DNA from: a virus | DNA length: 32,014 bases | Direction: 5' to 3' (one strand) | Virus record (IMG/VR): IMGVR_UViG_3300011440_000020 | Location: 1 to 32,014 of that record | In this document: in pieces, positions 7,664 to 15,610 of the stretch | Position numbering within the stretch: the stretch's first letter is position 1 | How the letters are laid out: each line of letters opens with the position of its first letter | Position numbers and translations under genes: made by a program | Notes under the pieces: generated by a model | Database searches by the model: none | What the model was told of the DNA's origin: nothing | What the model saw: the letters and a program-made list of their open reading frames with translations, nothing else

Positions 7664-8709
7664 AGGTTCTGATCGTCCACCCCGGCGCCCACTACTCGGT
7701 CGCCGACGTCCACAACGGTCTGGTCCGAGGGTTGAAAGCGAACGGCTGCGACGTCGGCGTGTTCAACCTCGACGACCGCATCGAGTTCTACACCCGAGCC
7801 CACGTCCAACAAGACGACGGCACCTACACCAAAGCGTTCTCCGACAACGACGCGATGCTGATGGCCGCCAAAGGCATCGAAACGGTGTGCTACGAGTGGT
7901 GGCCCGACGTAGTGATCGTCGTGTCCGGGTTCTTCATCCCGCCGCAGGTGTGGGGTGTGCTCACCCGCCGCCCCCATCACGTCGTCTACTGGTGCACCGA
8001 ATCACCCTACGAGGATGACAGGCAGGGGCAGCCCGGCCGGTACGTCGACACCGTCGTACTCAACGACCCCACCAACCTCGACCAGTTCGTCGCCGACATC
8101 AACCCGAACACCCACTACATCGGCCACAGCTACGACCCCGACGTCCACCACCGCGGCGGGCGGCGGCCGTCGCTCGCCTGCGACTTCGGATTTGTCGGCA
8201 CAGCGTTCCCGTCACGCATCGATTTCTTCGAGGCTGTCAACTGGGATGGGATCAACGTCAAGCTGGCCGGCAACTGGCAAGGACTCGAGCCGTCTTCGCC
8301 GCTGACCCCGTTCCTTCACGACGAGCCGGATCGCTGCATGGACAACATCGTCACCGCCGACCTGTACCGATCGTGTCGGGTATCGGCGAACCTGTACCGC
8401 AAAGAACACTCCGAGCATGGGCACGCCGAGGGTTGGGCGATCGGGCCGCGTGAGATCGAGCTCGCCGCGTGTGGGACGTTCTTTCTGCGTGAGCCCCGCC
8501 CCGAAGGCGACGCCTTGTTTCCGATGTTGCCGACGTTCACCGAATCAGATGAGTTCTCCGACAAGCTTCGCTGGTGGCTGGCCCGCCCGGAGCTCGCCGC
8601 AGAGGCCGCCACGCAAGCGTGTGCGGTGATTGCCGACCGGACGTTCACGAACACCGCAGCAGAACTGTTACGGATCGTGGAGCGGGTCGGCACCAGACGC
8701 GCCGCATAG
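7660..8709 (+). CDS. Glycosyltransferase, GT-B type, CgeB-like C-terminus
   Basis: This 349-residue protein begins MKVLIVHPGAHYSV, the first Rossmann strand of a GT-B glycosyltransferase. The C-terminal third contains EGWAIGPREIELAACGTFFLREPRPEGDALF split over the donor-sugar site, like CgeB/GT4-like enzymes. GTG 7660 was chosen because it overlaps the previous stop; an in-frame GTG at 7645 is possible. It sits directly upstream of the major tail protein gene. Mycobacteriophages are known to glycosylate capsid and tail proteins with enzymes encoded in structural modules, so a virion target is plausible. Host cell-wall glycan is the alternative. Confidence 0.8.
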   Translation: MKVLIVHPGAHYSVADVHNGLVRGLKANGCDVGVFNLDDRIEFYTRAHVQQDDGTYTKAFSDNDAMLMAAKGIETVCYEWWPDVVIVVSGFFIPPQVWGVLTRRPHHVVYWCTESPYEDDRQGQPGRYVDTVVLNDPTNLDQFVADINPNTHYIGHSYDPDVHHRGGRRPSLACDFGFVGTAFPSRIDFFEAVNWDGINVKLAGNWQGLEPSSPLTPFLHDEPDRCMDNIVTADLYRSCRVSANLYRKEHSEHGHAEGWAIGPREIELAACGTFFLREPRPEGDALFPMLPTFTESDEFSDKLRWWLARPELAAEAATQACAVIADRTFTNTAAELLRIVERVGTRRAA

Positions 8710-8752
8710 GCGCACCCCACCCGGCCCCGGCCGCAAACAAAGGGAGTCCCAT

Positions 8753-9151
8753 ATGGCTCGCATCGCCGGCCGCCAAGGCCGTCTGTACGCAAACCTCACA
8801 TCGGGCGGCACCGCCGAACCGATCGCGTTCCTCACGAACTGGTCACTCAGCGCGACGACGAACAAAATCAAGGTGACCGCGTTCGGTGACACGAACGAGG
8901 TGTACGTCGGCGGGATGCCCGACGCCCAAGGATCCCTCAGCGGCTGGTACGACAACGCCACCGTGCAGTTGTACACCGCCGCCGTCGACGGGGTGGCCCG
9001 CAAGATGTACCTGTACCCAGACAACACGCTCACCACCCAGTATTTTTGGGGGACAGCGATCTTCGATTTCTCGGTCGACATCGGTGTGGATGGTGCGGCA
9101 GCGATCTCGGGGTCGTGGGCTGCGGCGACACCGATCCTCAAGGCCGGCTGA
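8753..9151 (+). CDS. Major tail (tube) protein
   Basis: This 132-residue beta-rich protein starts at ATG with AGGGAG upstream after a 43-base gap, the longest in this stretch. The pattern of a short N-terminal strand, TNWSLSATTNKIKVTAFGDTN and a C-terminal ISGSWAA segment is typical of actinophage tail tube subunits. It is short compared with many tube proteins, and no Ig-like extension is attached. The separate leader suggests independent translation at a high level. Confidence 0.78.
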   Translation: MARIAGRQGRLYANLTSGGTAEPIAFLTNWSLSATTNKIKVTAFGDTNEVYVGGMPDAQGSLSGWYDNATVQLYTAAVDGVARKMYLYPDNTLTTQYFWGTAIFDFSVDIGVDGAAAISGSWAAATPILKAG

Positions 9152-9154
9152 CCG

Positions 9155-9628
9155 GTGCCGGACGACACGTTCGCGTCGTTCGGTCATCGGGTCAACGTGT
9201 TCGTCAACGGCATCTCCGGCCCCGAACTCAAAGCCGTCATGACGAAGCTCGGCGTCGAAGCGAAGAAAGATGCGGAGGCCGCCGCATCCGGTGACCTCGG
9301 CGGCGACCCCAAGTTCTCCGGGTGGGCGCCACGGCTTGACACACGGTTCGATCATGCGGGTGAGGGACGGATCTCGTTCCATCCGTCGAAGTCCGGGTCG
9401 GGGCCGTGGACTGTTGCCGAGTTCGGCCGGCATTCGGCGGCTGGGCCGCCGATGACCGGACCGAAGCTGACAAAGTCCGGCAAAGTGTCGAAGGCCAAGA
9501 CCAAGAGATGGAACGGCCGCACCCGAGGTAAGGGGACGGCGACGACAGCGTTGGCGAAGATCGAGAAGGCGACGCCGGACCGGTTCGAGGCGGAGTTGCG
9601 TAAGGCGCTGCGGAAGGCGTTCGACTGA
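9155..9628 (+). CDS. Minor tail / tail completion-like protein (HK97 gp10-like position)
   Basis: This 157-residue basic protein starts at GTG three bases after the tube gene. The segment RLDTRFDHAGEGRISFHP followed by GPWTVAEFGR is common to actinophage proteins placed near the tube gene and usually annotated as tail proteins. The C-terminal half is rich in Lys and Arg (SKAKTKRWNGRTRGKG). It stands where tail assembly chaperones are normally found but shows no chaperone features and no slippery frameshift site. The function is inferred from position. Confidence 0.55.
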   Translation: MPDDTFASFGHRVNVFVNGISGPELKAVMTKLGVEAKKDAEAAASGDLGGDPKFSGWAPRLDTRFDHAGEGRISFHPSKSGSGPWTVAEFGRHSAAGPPMTGPKLTKSGKVSKAKTKRWNGRTRGKGTATTALAKIEKATPDRFEAELRKALRKAFD

Positions 9629-9646
9629 ACGGAGAGGCGGCGCCCG

Positions 9647-11479
9647 ATGGCCAACAAAATCTCCGTCCTGATCGACGTCGCAACCGACAAAGCCGTCTCC
9701 GGGCTGAAAGGGTTCAAGGCGTCGATCAACGACGCCGACGGCGCAGTCGGCAAGATGAAGGCCGGGACGGGTGCGGCGTTCGATTCGATCAAGGCGCACG
9801 CCGGCCAGTTGGCTTTGGCGGGCGGGGCGGCGCTCGTCGGGTTCGGTGTCAAAGCCGTAGCCGCGTTCCAAGACACCGCCCTCGCGGCCGGGAAGATGGC
9901 CGACTCGTCCGGGCTCGCGGTCGATGAGGCGTCACGCTGGATCGCTGTCGGTGACGACATCGGTGTGTCCGCCGAGACGATGTCGAAAGGGTTCAACAAG
10001 CTCAACATCGAAACCGCTAAAGCGAACCCGCTGCTCGCCGAGTTGGGGATCACACAGCAACGCAACGCCGCCGGCCAGGTCGACGCCAACAAGACGATGC
10101 TCCACGCGATCGACGTCATCAAAGGCATCCAAGACCCCACCAAGAAAGCGCAGGCCGCCCAGGCAGCGTTCGGTAAGGGCTGGATGGAGATGGGCGAGCT
10201 CATCAACATGGGCTCGACCGAGATCGCTGCCGGCATGGCGAAGGTGTCCGACGCCCAGGTCATCGACGACAAAGAGTTGGCGAAGGCCCGAAAGTTCCGC
10301 GACGCCCTCGATTCGTTGCAGGACAAGTTCAAAGACATCGCCACGGAGGTCGGCGAGAAACTCGTGCCGGTCCTGTCCGATGTCGGGCCGATGTTGGAAA
10401 CGATCGGTGACGGCATCGTCATCGTCGCGTCAGCGACAGGTAAGTTCACCGGCGCCCTCTCCGATGTCAACGAGGCCGCCTACGACCTGGGCGCCGGGCT
10501 GGGCCGCGTCATTCACGGCACTGACGAAACAGTCGAGAATCTGCACGACGCCGAGCAGGCAGCCCGCGACATGTTCGACGGCCTCGCGTCAGGCATCACG
10601 ACCCTCGACGGGTTCATCGCCGTGTTGGATGAGAACAACGTCCAGTACACCGAACGCGCCCTGCTTATCAACGAGTTCATCGAACAACACCCGAAAGAAT
10701 CGGCGGCGTACAAAGAGAAGGCCGCCGTTGTCGGCATGTACGTCGAGATGCAGGAAGGGTTGAAGGGTGCGCTCGAGGACACGGGTGAGGCGACCGAGGA
10801 TCTGGCCCGCGAGAACGACCTGTTGGCGGATGCGATCCAGCGGACCCAGGATCGTTACGCCGACCTGAAAGGCGAACTCTCAGACGAGGAGGCGTTCCAC
10901 ACCGCCGAAGGGATGTGGACCGACCTCAAGCAGTCAGCGATCGACGCCTATACGGCGGCCGGTGAGAACGCCGACGACGCGGCGGCGAAGGCGTACGATC
11001 ATGCGGGTGCGGTGATCGCGGCGAAGCAGCAGGTGGTCGAGCTCGGCGAGAAGTACGCCGATCTGCCCGAGGAGGAGATCACCCGCATAGTCGCGATGAT
11101 CGACGAGGGCCAGTTGGCGGAAGCGGAACGCCGGTTCAACATCCTCGCCCGGAATCGCGAGATGCGGATCTCTGTCATTGCCTCCGGCGCGTCGGGCAAC
11201 TTCAACATTCCGGTGCATGGCTCGATCTCGATGGGTGCGACTGGCGGGATCGTCACGCAGCCGACCCTTGCGGTGATCGGTGAGGCTGGCCCGGAAGCGG
11301 TGGTGCCGCTGAATCGGACGCCAGGTTCGTCTCCGCTTCCGGCCATGAACGGCGGGACCGCTCCGATCAACGTGACGGTGAACGCGGGGTTGGGTGCGAA
11401 CGGTCGTGAGATCGCCGATGTGATCGTCGGGGAGTTGAAGAAGTACACGCGTCGTAACGGGCCGGGGTGGATGGGCTGA
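9647..11479 (+). CDS. Tail tape measure protein
   Basis: This 610-residue protein sets tail length and passes into the host during DNA entry. It is largely helical and has one hydrophobic segment near residues 54-73. The conserved C-terminal block TGGIVTQPTLAVIGEAGPEAVVPL is a hallmark of tape measures in actinophages. At roughly 1.5 angstrom per residue the tail would be about 90 nm, short to medium for a siphovirus. It starts at ATG with GGAGAGG upstream. The stop overlaps the next ATG (TGATG at 11477-11481). Confidence 0.93.
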   Translation: MANKISVLIDVATDKAVSGLKGFKASINDADGAVGKMKAGTGAAFDSIKAHAGQLALAGGAALVGFGVKAVAAFQDTALAAGKMADSSGLAVDEASRWIAVGDDIGVSAETMSKGFNKLNIETAKANPLLAELGITQQRNAAGQVDANKTMLHAIDVIKGIQDPTKKAQAAQAAFGKGWMEMGELINMGSTEIAAGMAKVSDAQVIDDKELAKARKFRDALDSLQDKFKDIATEVGEKLVPVLSDVGPMLETIGDGIVIVASATGKFTGALSDVNEAAYDLGAGLGRVIHGTDETVENLHDAEQAARDMFDGLASGITTLDGFIAVLDENNVQYTERALLINEFIEQHPKESAAYKEKAAVVGMYVEMQEGLKGALEDTGEATEDLARENDLLADAIQRTQDRYADLKGELSDEEAFHTAEGMWTDLKQSAIDAYTAAGENADDAAAKAYDHAGAVIAAKQQVVELGEKYADLPEEEITRIVAMIDEGQLAEAERRFNILARNREMRISVIASGASGNFNIPVHGSISMGATGGIVTQPTLAVIGEAGPEAVVPLNRTPGSSPLPAMNGGTAPINVTVNAGLGANGREIADVIVGELKKYTRRNGPGWMG

Positions 11480-12726
11480 TGGGGATCGTCGCACCTGTCA
11501 TCACCGCCTACTTTGACCTCAGCGCGCAGGGCGGCGAGTTCTTCACCGTCGAAGACCCGCTGCTCGGCCGGTTGGACACCGGCGGTGTTGACGGTTTGGC
11601 CGGCGATATCGCGCAGGTGATCGACGGCTACGGATACGACATCAACATCAACCGTGGCCGTGACCGCGACCTCGACGAGATCCCGGCTGGGACATGCCGG
11701 ATCACGTTCCGTAACCAGGACCGCAGCTTCGACCCCGCCTACACCGCTAGCGCGTTCTTCCCGAACGTCACCCCCGGCAAACGAATCTCGGTGTCGATCT
11801 ACGGCGCCACCATCTTCGACGGGTCGGCGGAGGATTGGGAAAACCAGTACGACCGATCGCTACAAGCCGACGCCTCCGTCCTGTGCGTGGATGCGCTCGG
11901 GTTGCTGGCACGCAAAGACTTCGACGCATGGACCACAACCGATCTGGAGACAGCAGGTGAGCGGATCGGGTCGGTGTTGAACCGCTCCGAAGTGAACTAT
12001 GCGGGTGGCCGCGACCTCGACGACGGGGTTGAGCCGTTGCAGGACGACGCCGTGTCGTGGGGGTCGAACGTCCTCAACTATTTGCAGCTCGTAGCGAAGT
12101 CCGATCTGGGCCGTCTGTTCGCATCACGCGCCGGGGTGCTCACCTACAGGGACCGAGTCTCGTTGGCCGGGTCGACAGCGGTGTTGACGTTCGCCGATGA
12201 CGGCACCGGGTTGCCGTTCCACGGGGTGACGAAACGGTCAGCGTCCGAACTGCTGTACACCCGTGTTGGTGTCGACCGTGAAGGCGGCACCCTCCAAACC
12301 GTCACAGACGCCACCGCAGTCGAAGCGTTCGGAGTCCGCACACTCTCCCTCGGCGGGCTGCTGTTGAACACCGACGCCCAATCGGAGGCCCTCGCCGAGT
12401 TCCTGCTCGGCATCTACAAGCAGCCCGACGACCGCATCGCCACCCTCGCCATCTACGTGTCCGGGTACGAGTCGCAAGCCGATCAGGCGGCGGTCGCCGG
12501 CCTCGAGATCGGTGACCTCGTAACGGTGGTGTGGACCCCGGCAGGTGTTGGTGATCCGATCGATGAGTTGATGGTGGTGGAGGGTGTGGCGCATCAGTTG
12601 CGGTTCGACGACGGGCATTGGATGACGTTGTCGTTGTCGAACGCTTCGCAGCAGTCGGCATTCATCTTGGACGATCCGATCTTCGGGATTCTGTCGCCGC
12701 CTACCAATTCTGTGTTGGCTTTCTAA
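11479..12726 (+). CDS. Minor tail protein, probable tail tip/baseplate hub
   Basis: This 415-residue beta-rich protein directly follows the tape measure, the place of distal tail or hub proteins. Segments such as DININRGRDRDLDEIPAGTC and a C-terminal region with DLVTVVWTPAG and HQLRFDDGHWMTLSLS match hub-like minor tail proteins of actinophages that combine distal-tail and gp27-like parts. ATG 11479 was preferred to GTG 11467 because it gives the TGATG coupling seen elsewhere. No peptidase or lysozyme motif is seen. Confidence 0.72.
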   Translation: MGIVAPVITAYFDLSAQGGEFFTVEDPLLGRLDTGGVDGLAGDIAQVIDGYGYDININRGRDRDLDEIPAGTCRITFRNQDRSFDPAYTASAFFPNVTPGKRISVSIYGATIFDGSAEDWENQYDRSLQADASVLCVDALGLLARKDFDAWTTTDLETAGERIGSVLNRSEVNYAGGRDLDDGVEPLQDDAVSWGSNVLNYLQLVAKSDLGRLFASRAGVLTYRDRVSLAGSTAVLTFADDGTGLPFHGVTKRSASELLYTRVGVDREGGTLQTVTDATAVEAFGVRTLSLGGLLLNTDAQSEALAEFLLGIYKQPDDRIATLAIYVSGYESQADQAAVAGLEIGDLVTVVWTPAGVGDPIDELMVVEGVAHQLRFDDGHWMTLSLSNASQQSAFILDDPIFGILSPPTNSVLAF

Positions 12727-12738
12727 GGAGCGTGCTGA

Positions 12739-13227
12739 GTGGCGATTCACACGTTCGTTGCCGGTGAGGCGTTCACCGCCGCACAAGCCAACTTCATCAA
12801 CACCGGCGCCGACACAGGCACCTACACCCCGACGCTGACCGGGATGGCGATAGGGACCGGCGGGACACCGCTCAACACGGCGTCGTTCTGCTACATCGGC
12901 GGCGTCCTCGTCGTGGAGGGCAACATCCAGTTCGGGACGTCTGGGCAGACGTTCCCGACCGCACCGACGTTGACGTTGCCGTCGGGGTACACGATGACCA
13001 CGTTCTTCTCGGCGCGGCCGATCGGCAACGCGACGTTTAACGATTCAGGTTCGGGCGGGTTCGCCGGCCGGGTGTTCGCGGCGACATCGTCGACGGTGGC
13101 GTTCAACGCTGAGAACGCGGCGGGGACCCATTCGTCGCTTGTCGCCTTGTCGACGACGGTGCCGTATACGTGGGCGTCGAACGACGGCATCTACTACGAG
13201 TTCGTCGTGCGGGCGACAGCGGCATGA
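12739..13227 (+). CDS. Minor tail protein, beta-rich
   Basis: This 162-residue protein starts at GTG with AAGGAG upstream. The N-terminus FVAGEAFTAAQANFIN is a common opening of phage tail-tip and fibre proteins that bind the preceding hub. The rest is rich in Thr, Gly and short strands (PTLTLPSGYTMTTFFSARP), fitting a trimeric beta-structured fibre or tip subunit. No enzymatic motif is seen. The following gene begins with a related N-terminal motif, so the two may be alternative or stacked tip components. Confidence 0.6.
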   Translation: MAIHTFVAGEAFTAAQANFINTGADTGTYTPTLTGMAIGTGGTPLNTASFCYIGGVLVVEGNIQFGTSGQTFPTAPTLTLPSGYTMTTFFSARPIGNATFNDSGSGGFAGRVFAATSSTVAFNAENAAGTHSSLVALSTTVPYTWASNDGIYYEFVVRATAA

Positions 13228-13240
13228 TCGGGAGGCACTG

Positions 13241-13858
13241 ATGGCCGGGTCGGGGTACCGCGATTGGGTTGCTGGTGATGTGCCGACCGCAGCGCAGTTC
13301 GACACGTATTTGCAGGAGCAGACGGTGATGGTGTTCGCGTCGGCAGCGGCGCGTGACGCCGCGTTGACGACCGTCAAGGCCGAAGGGATGACCTGCAAGC
13401 TGCTCGATGAGAACCGGGAGTACACGTACGACGGGGCGGCGTGGCAGCGGACCGGCTGGTGGGCATCAACCGGGCGGACCGGTGTCACCGCCCTCCGCAA
13501 CGCTGCACAATCGATCGCGAGTGATACGACGACAGCGATTTCGTGGGATGCCGAGACAGGTGACAGCGACGGGTTCCTCACCCCGACCTCGACTACGGTC
13601 ACGATCCCGTCCGGGTTGGGCGGGTTGTACGCGATCACCGCCCGCGTTGTGGCATCCGTGGGTCTGACCGGTGTCGCGATCACAGCAGGCGGCATCGCGT
13701 ACTCAGTCTTCGTCGACAACGCGATCGGCGACACACACGCCTACAGCTTGACGATGCCGCTCAACGCGGCGGACACCATCCAGTTCTCCGTCCGCCACAT
13801 CACTGGTTCACCCACGAACGTGACCGGCGCCATGTTTGTCTACCGGATCGGGTTGTGA
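13241..13858 (+). CDS. Minor tail protein, C1q-like jelly-roll candidate
   Basis: This 205-residue protein begins MAGSGYRDWVAGDVPTAAQ, the same kind of attachment segment as the previous gene. A central region has LLDENREYTYDGAAWQ, often found in fibre proteins. The last 130 residues alternate short strands (GLYAITARVV, AYSLTMPLNAADTIQFSV) and end in a hydrophobic FVYRIGL, which fits a C1q/TNF-like trimeric jelly roll that binds receptors. The fold call is by eye. It is the last gene before a likely two-way terminator. Confidence 0.6.
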   Translation: MAGSGYRDWVAGDVPTAAQFDTYLQEQTVMVFASAAARDAALTTVKAEGMTCKLLDENREYTYDGAAWQRTGWWASTGRTGVTALRNAAQSIASDTTTAISWDAETGDSDGFLTPTSTTVTIPSGLGGLYAITARVVASVGLTGVAITAGGIAYSVFVDNAIGDTHAYSLTMPLNAADTIQFSVRHITGSPTNVTGAMFVYRIGL

Positions 13859-13902
13859 TCGAGGGCCGGGAGAAAGGGCGAACTAACCACCGGCCCCCGA
13901 TC
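13857..13902. terminator. Stem-loop between convergent genes
   Basis: Bases 13857-13869 pair with 13890-13902 at 12 of 13 positions, with a 20-base loop. The element sits exactly in the 55-base gap between the end of the + strand tail operon and the end of the - strand lipoprotein gene, where a two-way terminator is expected. No T tract is present, as is common in high-GC phages. Confidence 0.65.
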
Positions 13903-13913
13903 GGCAACGGATG

Positions 13914-14285
13914 CTAGTCGCGGATAGGTGTCCCAGGCGGGGCATTGCCGGATCCTTCGACACATCCGGTCGGTGCCGACACCAACCCTTGCTCTTCGCA
14001 GTCGCGGTACACCCATCCCGGCTCGGCCGGCGGGGGCGGTTCCGTAGTGGAGCAGGCGTTCTCGTGGAACTCGCAGGTGTACGGCACACCATCAACGATC
14101 GGCGGCGCCGCCACCGCGGGAGCGGGTTCTGGTTCGACGACCGCTTCTGGGATGTCGACCTGTACGACGGGCGCCGGCTGACGTGTCGGCGTTTCAACGG
14201 CCGGGCCGACAGGGTTCCGGGCGACAGCACAACCGCCCCCAAGAACAGTGATAGCGAACAGTGTGAGGATGCTGAGGAGCTTCAT
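13914..14285 (-). CDS. Predicted lipoprotein, antisense to the late operon
   Basis: This 123-residue protein has a clear export signal (MKLLSILTLFAITVLGGGC): a Lys, a hydrophobic core and a Cys at residue 19 as probable lipidation site, although the residue at -3 is Gly rather than the usual Leu. The mature part is Pro/Ala-rich for about 45 residues, then has four Cys (in PYTCEFHENAC, YRDCEEQG and TGCVEG) suggesting two disulfides. It is the only - strand gene in the structural half and has its own promoter and terminator. Expression from the prophage and a role in blocking superinfection or altering the host surface are inferred. Confidence 0.78.
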   Translation of the reverse strand: MKLLSILTLFAITVLGGGCAVARNPVGPAVETPTRQPAPVVQVDIPEAVVEPEPAPAVAAPPIVDGVPYTCEFHENACSTTEPPPPAEPGWVYRDCEEQGLVSAPTGCVEGSGNAPPGTPIRD

Positions 14286-14361
14286 ACCTTCACCCTACGC
14301 CCGCACGGTGGGATGTCAACCGTTTTACGTGGTGGCGCACCCCTTTCAGCTCCTCAGCATC
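14268..14361. repeat. 14-bp perfect inverted repeat around the lipoprotein promoter
   Basis: Bases 14268-14281 (codons 2-6 of the lipoprotein on the other strand) are the exact reverse complement of 14348-14361. The arms enclose the promoter and start codon. They could be operator half-sites or the trace of a small inversion or duplication. Confidence 0.7.
14286..14319 (-). promoter_or_regulatory. Promoter of the lipoprotein gene, probably leaderless
   Basis: On the - strand a perfect -35 TTGACA (14319-14314) is followed after 16 bases by TAGGGT (14297-14292) as -10. Only six bases separate the -10 from the ATG at 14285, so the predicted start of transcription falls on or beside the start codon. 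No ribosome binding site fits in that space. This points to a leaderless mRNA from a strong housekeeping-type promoter. Confidence 0.75.
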
Positions 14362-14375
14362 GGGGATGCGCCACC
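14331..14375. promoter_or_regulatory. Bulged stem-loop upstream of the lysis operon
   Basis: GGTGGCGCA at 14331-14339 pairs with TGCGCCACC at 14367-14375. The next CCCC (14340-14343) pairs with GGGG (14362-14365), leaving one bulged A and an 18-base loop. It lies between the divergent lipoprotein promoter and the 14409 gene. It could end antisense transcription, mark the 5' end of the lysis mRNA or bind a regulator. Confidence 0.6.
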
Positions 14376-14408
14376 AACCCCCTGATCGTAGACCGCCGGG
14401 AGGTCCCG

Positions 14409-14621
14409 ATGGCGACCATCACTTTGACCATCCCCGACGCTGTCCTGCCCCGCGTGAGGGCCGCTCTCTGCACCCAAGCCGGACTCCCCGACTCGAACGC
14501 CAACGCCAAAGAGGCCGTCATCATGTGGATGAAAGCGACGGTGCAGGCGGTCGAGTATCAGGCGGCTGTCGCTGCCCGGGCCGACGTCGTCCAATCCGAC
14601 GTCACAGACATCGTCACCTGA
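14409..14621 (+). CDS. Hypothetical protein before the endolysin (70 aa)
   Basis: This 70-residue protein starts at ATG with GGGAGG upstream and overlaps the endolysin start (TGATG at 14619-14623). Its sequence, with TLTIPDAVLPRVRAALC and a following helix rich in Ala and Val, resembles short proteins found next to endolysin or tail genes in actinophages. No catalytic motif is visible. The tight coupling suggests a lysis or tail-tip accessory function, but this is inference. Confidence 0.6.
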   Translation: MATITLTIPDAVLPRVRAALCTQAGLPDSNANAKEAVIMWMKATVQAVEYQAAVAARADVVQSDVTDIVT

Positions 14622-15601
14622 TGCCCGCTACCGTTCGCGCAGGCGAGAAGGGCGTCGACTTCTCGTTCGCCAAACCGCCAGCGGCCCGACTGCTCGAGCT
14701 CGGCTACACGTTCGTTGTCGGCTACATCTCGATCCCGCCGGCGACCGCAGCGAAGAACCTGTCGAAAGCCCAGTGCGACGGCTACCTCGCCGCCGGGTTG
14801 AAGGTGTTGTTGGTGTGGGAGATGTCGGCGACCAGGCCGAACCTTGGCGCCTCTGCTGGTGCGACCGATGGCCGTAACGCCGCCTTCCAGGCCGCCGAGC
14901 GTGGCTATCCGCCTGACGTTCCGATCCTGACGGCGGTCGATACGAACACGACTGCTGTCAACGGTGACGCCCACCAGGATTATGTGGAGGCGTTCGCCGA
15001 TAACTGTTCGCCGTATCCGGTCGGGGTGTACGGCGACACCGACATCCTGACCCGCTGTAGCGGCCTGTGGCGGATCGGGTGGGTTCCTAACGCCTGGTCG
15101 TGGTCCGGTAGCTCACGCAAAGACGCAGAGGCCAAAGCGGCGACTGTAGGGGCACATGTGCTGCAACGCACCGGGTTCCACATCGACGGCCTGTGGGCGG
15201 TCGACCCGAACGACGCCATCGCCGACTTCCCCGCATGGGGCGTCGCCGTCGAACCACCGTCACCACCAACGACGCCGCCGGCTGAGCCGGTCGACGAGGA
15301 GGACCCAACCATGAGGATCAAGGCGGCAGGGCAATGGTTCGAGAAGGTGGGTGTGGATTTGCGGGCGATCGCGAACGGCGCCGAATACGCCGGGCTCGGT
15401 GGCAACGAAGTCCAGTTGACGAACCCGGAGATGGAGCAGCTGTTGGCGACGTGCCGGTACACGTACGGGGTGGCGAAGCCGGAGATGGGTGCGTCGTTCG
15501 TGGCGTTGTGGAACACGAAACGTGAACCCGCCCCCGGCTCGGGTGGTGGTGGTACCCCGGCGGAGTACACGATCCAGGGTGTAGCGCGACCTGTGCTCTG
15601 A
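14621..15601 (+). CDS. Endolysin, DUF1906 (Rv2525c-like glycoside hydrolase) type
   Basis: This 326-residue lysin has an N-terminal TIM-barrel domain of about 205 residues with hallmarks of the DUF1906 family: KGVDFSFAKPPAARLLELG at the start, FVVGYIS, KNLSKAQCDGYLAAGLKVLLVWE and a late IDGLWAVDPNDAIADFP. Such domains are thought to cleave cell-wall glycan. A Pro-rich linker near residues 210-230 leads to a C-terminal part of about 95 residues, probably wall-binding. A strong ribosome binding site inside the linker is aimed at Met231, so the C-terminal part may also be made separately. No signal peptide is present, so a holin is required. Confidence 0.85.
   Translation: MPATVRAGEKGVDFSFAKPPAARLLELGYTFVVGYISIPPATAAKNLSKAQCDGYLAAGLKVLLVWEMSATRPNLGASAGATDGRNAAFQAAERGYPPDVPILTAVDTNTTAVNGDAHQDYVEAFADNCSPYPVGVYGDTDILTRCSGLWRIGWVPNAWSWSGSSRKDAEAKAATVGAHVLQRTGFHIDGLWAVDPNDAIADFPAWGVAVEPPSPPTTPPAEPVDEEDPTMRIKAAGQWFEKVGVDLRAIANGAEYAGLGGNEVQLTNPEMEQLLATCRYTYGVAKPEMGASFVALWNTKREPAPGSGGGGTPAEYTIQGVARPVL
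15297..15313 (+). promoter_or_regulatory. Internal ribosome binding site and start inside the endolysin gene
   Basis: A perfect AGGAGG at 15297-15302 lies eight bases before an in-frame ATG at 15311 (Met231). Translation from here to 15601 would give a 96-residue product containing only the C-terminal domain. Several Gram-positive phage endolysins are known to make free wall-binding subunits in this way and assemble them with the full-length enzyme. Confidence 0.72.
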
Positions 15602-15610
15602 CGGCCCGGT

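Noticed and set aside
9352-10470. - strand open frame (372 codons) opposite the tape measure gene
   Set aside because: Ser/Ala-rich shadow of the tape measure coding strand, without a ribosome binding site or neighbours on that strand.
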